DNA of 13,336 nt. Origin: Ignavibacteriaceae bacterium. Its GTDB lineage: Bacteria > Bacteroidota > Ignavibacteria > Ignavibacteriales > Ignavibacteriaceae. The stretch is taken from assembly GCA_013388525.1 (NCBI GenBank), contig JACAFA010000163.1, positions 1 to 13,336 on the forward strand, in the 5' to 3' direction. Shown in pieces: positions 8,465-13,336 of the stretch. Under the pieces are notes generated by a model. The model was not told where the DNA came from. It was given only the letters and a program-made list of their open reading frames with translations, and did no database searches. Position 1 is the first letter of the stretch. Every line of letters begins with the position of its first letter. A program made the translations under genes and the position numbers.

Positions 8465-8520
8465 ATAAATACCCTTAATTATTTTTGTTTTAAAGTTAAG
8501 AAATTAATTTGGGAAAGGTG

Positions 8521-8563
8521 AGAAAAAAAGTCTTCATAAATAAGGCGATCTTTAGACCGCCTT
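8521..8563 (-). terminator. Probable rho-independent terminator after the DUF3078 gene
   Basis: On the minus strand AAGGCGGTCT and AGATCGCCTT (8542-8563) form a hairpin of nine or ten pairs, including one G-U wobble, with a loop of two to four bases. A run of seven T (8523-8529) follows after a short spacer. The same position is an A-C mismatch in a plus-strand transcript, so the stem is better on the minus strand and fits termination of 8619-9470. The spacer before the T run is longer than ideal. Confidence 0.55.
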
Positions 8564-8618
8564 GGTTTCGCACAATAGAAAAAATTTTATTGCTTTGAGA
8601 GCTAAACAAAACTTGTTA

Positions 8619-9470
8619 TTAAAATAAATTATAAGAAATTCCTAACTGTAATGCTTCCTTAAGCTGTCTCTGGATTGATTCATCTTCATCATAAATCAAG
8701 AGCACATTAAATGAAACAGAAATGTAATCATTAACTTTGGCTACAATCAGGTTATCCCATCTTACGTCCCATACACTAAGATCATCGAATGTTCCAAACA
8801 ATCTGAGACTTGTAAGGTAAGCCATGTTCTCCATGAATTCCCATTTGTATTCAGTAACCGACTCAATACCGGTTTCGTTTTTAAATTTCTCTAATTCAGG
8901 AGTTTCTGAATCATCTGTGTAACGCAAAGCAAATTTATCAGCCCAGGTTTGTTTCATTCCTATTCCAAGTCTGCTTGAAAAATTTGGAATCTGATCATAA
9001 ATAAATCCGAGTGCTTCCGTCAAATAAAATGGGTCCATAAAATCAACTATCTGAACTGATGGAACCGGGTTGTAATCAAATCCTTTTGTTACCGCTGTTC
9101 TTGCTGTTAAACCTGCATAAGGACTAACTGCCCAGTTTATATGATAAATTAAAGTGCTTTGGAAAAATATTTCATTATCATTAGTTCTGTACTCTTCATC
9201 TCCGATTTTAGTTCTGCCATAAGCAAACTTTAAACCATTTCTCCATTTCCAGGGATCACCGATATAGTCAAGACCAAGCAACGAAAAGAAAGTAAAGGAC
9301 AGCGAGTTTTGTCCGCCTTGTGACCAGTTATCAAAAGCAACCTGCGAAAGGTTTATACCAACTACACCTCTCGGAGTCCAAAGTGTATCCTTCTTTTCCT
9401 CAGTTGCTTCCTGAGCAAAAGTTACAATTGTAAATAAAGCTATTAAACAGAAAGCTAAAATTGATCTCAT
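8619..9470 (-). CDS. DUF3078-type exported protein, probable outer-membrane beta-barrel
   Basis: The protein has 283 residues with a signal peptide ~1-19 (LAFCLIALFTIVTFA-Q). After a short charged linker comes W31, then the motif INLSQVAFDNWSQGGQNSLS at 39-58. This matches the Bacteroidota DUF3078 signature of Asn/Ser/Gln-rich strands followed by NW-x-x-GG-x-N-S. The rest alternates aromatic and polar residues (WKWRNGLKFAYGRTKIGDEE, SLRLFGTFDDLSVWDVRWDN) and closes with ISYNLF, typical of an outer-membrane beta-barrel whose C-terminus is an aromatic residue. The function of the family is unknown; outer-membrane location is inferred. The start has AAGGA six bases upstream. It is 47 bp downstream of the lipoprotein gene and may be cotranscribed with it. 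The family assignment is from memory of the motif. Confidence 0.7.
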   Translation of the reverse strand: MRSILAFCLIALFTIVTFAQEATEEKKDTLWTPRGVVGINLSQVAFDNWSQGGQNSLSFTFFSLLGLDYIGDPWKWRNGLKFAYGRTKIGDEEYRTNDNEIFFQSTLIYHINWAVSPYAGLTARTAVTKGFDYNPVPSVQIVDFMDPFYLTEALGFIYDQIPNFSSRLGIGMKQTWADKFALRYTDDSETPELEKFKNETGIESVTEYKWEFMENMAYLTSLRLFGTFDDLSVWDVRWDNLIVAKVNDYISVSFNVLLIYDEDESIQRQLKEALQLGISYNLF

Positions 9471-9517
9471 TTGTATTCCTTATTATTTTTTTAATTGAAT
9501 TGAATAGTCGTTAAAGT

Positions 9518-10324
9518 TCAGTTAATAAAATTTGTTATCAGACTTTTCTCATTTAACAAACTTTTAATCTTTATATAGGGAATTTCCAGCTCTGTCGGTC
9601 CAAATGCATAAGCTGTTATTTCATAATTGTTGTAATAAAAAACCAGACTGCTGTCAGTGATAAGAAAATTATTATTCAGATAAAACTCTTTATTTTCAAA
9701 CCAATATCCTGCTTCGCCAAGATCAGCTTCCGAAGTAAGTTCTTTCAGTTTTCTAAATTCTGCTTCGGCAATTTTTGTCAGTTCCTGCTGTTTATCTTTT
9801 GGAATTAATTCGTCGAGTTTAATTTCTTCCCCGTTATTTAAATTAAAATTCTTGAATGTTACGTAAGTATTGGGATGTGCCCCGCCCGTAAATGAGTATT
9901 CCATAAAATCAATTGAAAAAATATTTTCTTTATTTAATTTAACTTCACCTGTTCGCTCAATAAACCACGATTGATATGAGTCGGGAAATTCTTTAATGAA
10001 CTCTTCATAATCCTGAATAAAAATTTTCATTTCTGTCTCGTAATCAATTTCTCCGGAGTTGCTTCCATCATTAGAAAAAAGTTCAACAATTGATTTGTTA
10101 ATTTTATCCTTCACAGTTGGATTTTCAAATTCAGTTATCTGAGGGAATTCTATTTTAATATGTGCACAATTATCCTCACGCAAACTGTCGCAGCCACCAG
10201 ATTGTTTTTCATATTTAACAATCCTGAACTTCAATTCGTTTTCAGCAGGAGTATTTTTACCTCCGCAGGAGATGAATGATAAAAGTATACTAGCGGAAAT
10301 AAAGCCTAAAAAATATTTTTTCAT
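9518..10324 (-). CDS. Lipoprotein with DUF4163/DUF3298 (RsiV/PdaC-like) domains
   Basis: The protein has 268 residues. A lipoprotein signal peptide (LGFISASILLSFIS-C) puts the lipidated Cys at 20, followed by GGKN. Residues ~31-140 fit the DUF4163 type (strand-rich, with KIEFPQITEFENPTVKDKIN). From ~141 the DUF3298 signature appears: FTGGAHPNTYVTFKNFNLNN at 145-164, then GEEIKLDELIP, then ITDSSLVFYYNNYEITAYAFGP before the final strand. Proteins of this architecture occur as anti-sigma RsiV ectodomains and in lysozyme-binding or deacetylase-associated proteins; here it is simply membrane-anchored, with no cytoplasmic domain. Two extra cysteines at 45 and 53 could pair. Function is not established; inner-leaflet outer-membrane or periplasmic location is inferred. 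There is no clear Shine-Dalgarno site, but the ATG precedes a perfect lipoprotein leader. A promoter-like -7 box lies 40 bp upstream. Confidence 0.75.
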   Translation of the reverse strand: MKKYFLGFISASILLSFISCGGKNTPAENELKFRIVKYEKQSGGCDSLREDNCAHIKIEFPQITEFENPTVKDKINKSIVELFSNDGSNSGEIDYETEMKIFIQDYEEFIKEFPDSYQSWFIERTGEVKLNKENIFSIDFMEYSFTGGAHPNTYVTFKNFNLNNGEEIKLDELIPKDKQQELTKIAEAEFRKLKELTSEADLGEAGYWFENKEFYLNNNFLITDSSLVFYYNNYEITAYAFGPTELEIPYIKIKSLLNEKSLITNFIN

Positions 10325-10364
10325 GTTCTGATTCTTTAGAGATAAAATAGATTTATAAATGATT

Positions 10365-10372
10365 CAAAAATA
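10365..10372 (-). promoter_or_regulatory. Candidate Bacteroidota -7 box for the lipoprotein gene
   Basis: The minus strand reads TATTTTTG, a full match to TAnnTTTG, about 40 bases before the ATG of the lipoprotein gene, which would give a leader of some 34 bases. No TTG is present 19-21 bases upstream, so the call rests on a single box. Confidence 0.3.
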
Positions 10373-10380
10373 ACTATCCT

Positions 10381-10410
10381 AAAAAAAATTTACCTATTTA
10401 AAAATCAGGT
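10381..10410 (-). terminator. Weak terminator-like hairpin after the deacetylase gene
   Basis: On the minus strand ACCTG and TAGGT (within 10392-10410) can form a five-pair stem with one G-U wobble and an AT-rich loop, followed by AAA and a run of eight T. The long T run in the right place supports it; the short stem does not. Confidence 0.3.
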
Positions 10411-10419
10411 TTTACATAA

Positions 10420-11454
10420 TTATAATTTATGAATGCTGATTAGCTCAGTGATAAGTTTATTGATATCTGGTTCATCATTTACTGAAATTCCCAGCGGATC
10501 CTCAAAAGTTTCAATTCCTAAAAGAGTCCGAACAGAATTAGCAACACCATTACTTAAAACCTCAAGATTGTAGCCGCCTTCAAGAAAGAAAATTATTTTA
10601 CCAGCACAGATTCTTTCTGCAATCATAATAAGTTCGTGCGAAATCCAATTATAACCAGTTAAACTTAAATTAAGATTTGCAAGCGGATCACCCCAATGGG
10701 CATCATAGCCTGCTGATACTAAAATTAAATCCGGTTTAAATCTCACTAATGATGGAAATACTACTTTATCATAAACAAGTTTAAATCCTGTGTCACCAAC
10801 TCCAGCCTGCAAAGGAATGTTAACAATTGTTCCTTCAGCTTCACCCAGCCCGGTTTCTCTAATGCTTCCGGTACCCGGATAAAACGGATACTGATGTGTT
10901 GAAATAAAAAGTATATCCGGATCATCACCGACAAAAGCCTGTGTTCCATTACCATGATGAACATCAAAATCAACTATGGCAACTTTTTTTACATCAGGTT
11001 CAAAAAGAGCAACTTTAGCTGCAATAGCTATGTTACCAAACAAACAAAATCCCATTGATTTGTTTGCCAAGGCGTGATGTCCGGGAGGACGAAGTAACGC
11101 AAAACCATTTGTGAGTTCTCCTTTAATTACTGCCTTAGTTAAGTCAATGGAACTGCCAACTGCAGTAGAAGCAGCAGCAAAGGAATATTTATTTGAATAA
11201 GTGTCAGGATCTAAATAACCGCCGCCATTCTCACAAAATGCTTTCACATACTTGACATATTCTTTTGTATGGCAAATTGTTAGTTCATTAATCTCAGCCG
11301 GACGTGAATTTAATAACTTAAGCTCTCCAAATAATTCTTTTTCTTTCAATCCTGTAATTATTGATTCAAGTCTTTTCGAATTTTCGGGATGACCGGGCTG
11401 GTCGTGCTTCAGAAATTCTGAATCGAATACTATTCCGGTATTTAATTTTTTCAT
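10420..11454 (-). CDS. Histone deacetylase family zinc hydrolase (class II / AcuC-like)
   Basis: The protein has 344 residues, the usual length for a bacterial arginase/deacetylase-fold HDAC. The catalytic features are complete: GHPENSKRL at 21-29, PPGHHA with the tandem His126-His127, VDFDVHHGNG with zinc ligands Asp164 and His166, SAGYDAHWGDPL with the third zinc ligand Asp251, and EGGYNLEVL carrying the transition-state Tyr295. FISTHQYPFYPGTG at 183-196 is the conserved lining of the active-site channel. The family removes acyl groups from lysine side chains of proteins or from small acylated amines; the bacterial substrate cannot be told from sequence. It is cytoplasmic, with no signal peptide. 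The EGGYN form is typical of the class II-like bacterial members. The start fits the family N-terminus; no Shine-Dalgarno site is visible. It is 95 bp upstream of the lipoprotein gene and divergent from the secreted-protein gene at 11774. Confidence 0.93.
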   Translation of the reverse strand: MKKLNTGIVFDSEFLKHDQPGHPENSKRLESIITGLKEKELFGELKLLNSRPAEINELTICHTKEYVKYVKAFCENGGGYLDPDTYSNKYSFAAASTAVGSSIDLTKAVIKGELTNGFALLRPPGHHALANKSMGFCLFGNIAIAAKVALFEPDVKKVAIVDFDVHHGNGTQAFVGDDPDILFISTHQYPFYPGTGSIRETGLGEAEGTIVNIPLQAGVGDTGFKLVYDKVVFPSLVRFKPDLILVSAGYDAHWGDPLANLNLSLTGYNWISHELIMIAERICAGKIIFFLEGGYNLEVLSNGVANSVRTLLGIETFEDPLGISVNDEPDINKLITELISIHKL

Positions 11455-11773
11455 AGAATATTTTTACAAATTTATATTCATTCAACTTAAAAATAGTAAA
11501 TATTGCAATCTTCAAATAAGGAAATTCTTAAAAGCTTCATTTGAATGAAAAAATTTTATTTCTTTTAAAAAATAAACTTGATTTTATTACAATCTATTTT
11601 TAGCTTAAGGACGAGTTTAAAGAACATCCTGAAAATTATTTGATAAACGATAATGTGTGTTTGTTTTAATATCATTGATTTAAATTAAAAATCATTAAAC
11701 AGTCAACTTGTTTTCTACAGTTTTTAATTAATCAACTTAATTAACACAATACAAACTAAAAAAAGAGGATGCT
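11455..11773. other. AT-rich intergenic region between divergent genes, no clear element
   Basis: These 319 bases must hold promoters for the minus-strand deacetylase and the plus-strand secreted protein. Homopolymer A and T tracts dominate. A TAAATTTG box at 11467-11474 (minus) lies only 13 bases from the deacetylase ATG and lacks a correctly spaced TTG. No full -33/-7 pair, RNA gene, coding sequence or strong hairpin is visible. The plus-strand gene has AGAGG just before its ATG. Confidence 0.6.
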
Positions 11774-12958
11774 ATGAAAGACCTTTTCACCTTTTTTCTG
11801 ATCGTGTTCATTACTCTCTGGAGTTTAAGTTTAACTTCAGCACAATCAGAATCAGATCCACCATACACAGATGATCCATTCATTTTGTTTGCAAATCCCG
11901 GTCCTGCAAATAATGGAGGATCGCCAAACTGGGGAATATTTTTCAACCTGATTGCATCACCTACACATTACGTCACACTATCGCAGATGACAACAGCCAG
12001 TAATGCTGCAGCAAATGCAACTTTCAGTGTCGATTTTTACACAAGATCGGGCAATGCATTAGGTGGCCCTGTTGGCTCAGGTCCGGGTAGTTCATCTGCA
12101 GGCTGGACAAACCAGGGAAATTTTCCGGTTACACAAGGTTCGGTTAGCAGTGGTGTTTCATTATTATTTTCTATTCCGAGTATAACTATTAATCCCGGAG
12201 ATACATTAGGAGTCGCTATGGTTTTCATAGGTGCCGGACCGAGATACTTCGGTACTGGAACTCCACCGTATGGAACCTATTCCAATACAGGTCTTACATT
12301 AGTTACCGGTGATGCACGCTCTGCACCATTCACTCCTTCGGGAAGCTTTTTCTCATCAAGAGAGCTTGTAGGCGAAATACATTATGATGCATCTGTTCCT
12401 GTAGAGCTGGTTTCTTTTAATGCTTCAGTTAATGTAAATAATGTTGAGCTAACCTGGGCAACTGCTACTGAATTAAACAATCAGGGATTTTATATAGAAA
12501 GAAAATCATCCGGAAATGATTGGGGAAATGTTGGTTTTGTTGAAGGAAGTGGGACTTCTACAGAGACAAGATTTTATTCATTTATTGATAAAAATATAAA
12601 GTCTGGCACTTATTCATATAGACTAAAGCAAGTTAATTTTGATGGTACTTTCAGATATTATGACCTTGATAGAGAGTTGGAAGTTGGAGCTCCGCAGATT
12701 TATTATCTCTCACAAAATTATCCGAACCCATTTAATCCAACTACAAAAATTAATTGGCAGATTAAAAATGATGGGCTTGTTACGATAAAAATTTTCGACC
12801 AGCTCGGAAAGGAAATTGTTACCCTTGTAAATGAAGAAAAATCGGCAGGTTCATACGAGACTGAGTTTGATGCTTCCGCTTTAGCCTCAGGTATTTATTA
12901 TTATAGATTAACATCGGGTGGTTTTGTTGATACAAAGAAGATGATTCTAGTGAAGTAA
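11774..12958 (+). CDS. Secreted protein with T9SS sorting tail and beta-rich N-terminal domain
   Basis: The protein has 394 residues, with signal peptide ~1-23 (FFLIVFITLWSLSLTSA-Q). Residues ~30-205 form a Gly/Ser/Thr/Pro-rich, strand-forming domain of a loosely recognisable surface type: NNGGSPNWGIFFNLIAS, a central FYTRSG...GWTNQGNFPV, ITINPGDTLGVAMVF, and a closing RELVGEIHYD. I know no formal name for it. Residues 208-309 are the VPVEL fibronectin-like domain with YRLKQVNFDGTF. Residues 310-394 are the T9SS type A sorting domain (YYLSQNYPNPFNPTTKI to KKMILVK), so export by T9SS and surface attachment or release is inferred. The start is the second ATG after AGAGG; the first (11769) hits a stop at its third codon. 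It is a single gene, closed by a strong terminator. Its last two domains are the same modules as in the propeller proteins at 2975 and 5864. Confidence 0.85.
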   Translation: MKDLFTFFLIVFITLWSLSLTSAQSESDPPYTDDPFILFANPGPANNGGSPNWGIFFNLIASPTHYVTLSQMTTASNAAANATFSVDFYTRSGNALGGPVGSGPGSSSAGWTNQGNFPVTQGSVSSGVSLLFSIPSITINPGDTLGVAMVFIGAGPRYFGTGTPPYGTYSNTGLTLVTGDARSAPFTPSGSFFSSRELVGEIHYDASVPVELVSFNASVNVNNVELTWATATELNNQGFYIERKSSGNDWGNVGFVEGSGTSTETRFYSFIDKNIKSGTYSYRLKQVNFDGTFRYYDLDRELEVGAPQIYYLSQNYPNPFNPTTKINWQIKNDGLVTIKIFDQLGKEIVTLVNEEKSAGSYETEFDASALASGIYYYRLTSGGFVDTKKMILVK

Positions 12959-12982
12959 TATCAACCTACTATTCTTTTTTAC

Positions 12983-13014
12983 ATCCCGCTTAGTTAAGCT
13001 GAGCGGGATTTTTT
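12983..13014 (+). terminator. Rho-independent terminator after the secreted-protein gene
   Basis: ATCCCGCT (12983-12990) pairs with AGCGGGAT (13002-13009) over eight bases. Three further inner pairs, one of them T-G, close a five-base loop. Six T (13009-13014) follow at once. It lies 25 bases after the TAA of the plus-strand gene. Confidence 0.88.
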
Positions 13015-13030
13015 ATGTTAAACAACATTT

Positions 13031-13064
13031 AAAAATGAAAAAGTCCCAGTTTAAAGCTGAGACT
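13031..13064 (-). terminator. Terminator of the tRNA-Asn transcript
   Basis: On the minus strand AGTCTCAG (13064-13057) pairs with CTGGGACT (13049-13042) over eight bases with one G-U pair and a seven-base loop, then a T-rich tail of five T, A, C and four T. It begins seven bases after the tRNA 3' end. It faces the terminator at 12983-13014, insulating the convergent units. Confidence 0.7.
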
Positions 13065-13070
13065 CTTTAG

Positions 13071-13144
13071 CTCCGCAGGTAGGACTTGAACCTACGACTC
13101 CCTGATTAACAGTCAGGTGCTCTAACCAACTGAGCTACTGCGGA
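13071..13144 (-). tRNA. tRNA-Asn (anticodon GTT)
   Basis: The 74-base gene folds as a cloverleaf. The acceptor stem is TCCGCAG with CTGCGGA, followed by discriminator G. The D arm is AGCTCAGTTGGTTAGAGC. The anticodon stem is CCTGA/TCAGG around loop CTGTTAA, with GTT at positions 34-36. The T arm is GTAGGTTCAAGTCCTAC. The discriminator G is standard for tRNA-Asn. The 3' CCA is not encoded (CTA follows), so it must be added by the nucleotidyltransferase. Confidence 0.97.
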
Positions 13145-13163
13145 ATTTCTTGAAATTGAGGGT

Positions 13164-13194
13164 CAAATTTAACCACTCGGTGGACACATGTCAA
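13164..13194 (-). promoter_or_regulatory. Bacteroidota-type promoter of tRNA-Asn
   Basis: On the minus strand TTG (13194-13192) is followed by exactly 20 bases and then TAAATTTG (13171-13164). This matches the Bacteroidota primary-sigma consensus TTG-N19-21-TAnnTTTG in full. Initiation about seven bases after the box would give a tRNA leader of roughly 13 bases. The spacer contains a small perfect palindrome, CCAC-CGA-GTGG (13173-13183). Confidence 0.8.
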
Positions 13195-13336
13195 GAATTC
13201 TTTTCCATCAATTTTTTCGATAACGTACCTAAAATTGTGTAATTGATAAAATAGGTTCAAAAGAGCGATTACCAAATAGTTGATTTAAGAAATTTATAAC
13301 TAAAAAGAAATTCTTATCAAGACTTCTGCTATGCTC

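Noticed and set aside
8491..8498. TAACTTTA on the minus strand as a -7 box for the B1 gene
   Set aside because: It lacks the final G of TAnnTTTG and has no TTG at the right distance.
11467..11474. TAAATTTG on the minus strand as a promoter -7 box for the deacetylase gene
   Set aside because: It lies only 13 bases before the ATG and there is no TTG 19-21 bases upstream; in such AT-rich DNA a single box is weak evidence.
11668..11700. Inverted repeat TGATTT...AAATCA before the plus-strand secreted-protein gene
   Set aside because: Only six AT-rich pairs; such repeats are expected by chance in this composition.
13229..13336. Minus-strand frame open for 35 codons from the window edge to TAG at 13229-13231
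   Set aside because: It could be the end of a gene beyond the window, but it is short, AT-rich and unlike any family I recognise. Chance openness is plausible.
1..13336. CRISPR array, insertion sequence or phage module
   Set aside because: No transposase, integrase or phage gene and no regularly spaced repeat with unique spacers is seen; the repeats present encode propeller blades.

Overview
The window looks like a chromosomal piece of an AT-rich bacterium of the Bacteroidota/Chlorobiota group, most likely an Ignavibacteria-type lineage. Three secreted proteins end in the same roughly 85-residue type IX secretion (T9SS) sorting module (NYPNPFN...), preceded by a VPVEL-type fibronectin-like domain that is common in that lineage. 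The tRNA-Asn gene also has a textbook Bacteroidota promoter (TTG-N20-TAnnTTTG). The lineage is inferred from these features and was not tested by a search.

Positions 1-8464 (minus strand) hold a tandemly duplicated two-gene cassette. Each unit pairs a large secreted beta-propeller protein (B; about 14 Ycf48/BNR-like repeats plus the T9SS tail) with a second secreted protein (A; an N-terminal TIGR03790-like domain followed by a beta-helix). In transcription order these are B1 (8464-5864), A1' (5851-5546, only the first ~100 codons of an A gene), B2 (5491-2975) and A2 (2966 onward). A2 is interrupted by an in-frame TAA at 804-806. The same frame then stays open for another 267 codons to the window edge and still encodes beta-helix-like sequence. 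Both A genes are therefore damaged: A1' by a rearrangement breakpoint, A2 by an apparent nonsense codon or a sequence error. Spacings are 8-54 bp, with Shine-Dalgarno sites in or beside the preceding stop codon, which suggests one transcript.

Positions 8521-11454 (minus strand) are ordinary housekeeping or envelope genes: a DUF3078-type outer-membrane beta-barrel-like protein followed by a terminator, a DUF4163/DUF3298 lipoprotein, and a histone-deacetylase-family hydrolase with a complete catalytic set. The 319-bp stretch 11455-11773 lies between the divergent hydrolase and secreted-protein genes and shows no convincing element.

On the plus strand, 11774-12958 encodes a third T9SS-exported protein, followed by a strong terminator. 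Converging on it is a minus-strand tRNA-Asn(GTT) with its own promoter and terminator. The last ~140 bases show nothing I can assign.

The most notable content is the duplicated B-A surface-protein cassette in which both A copies are broken, and the pairing of a TIGR03790-like domain with T9SS-type proteins. No T9SS machinery, mobile element or CRISPR array is visible in the window.
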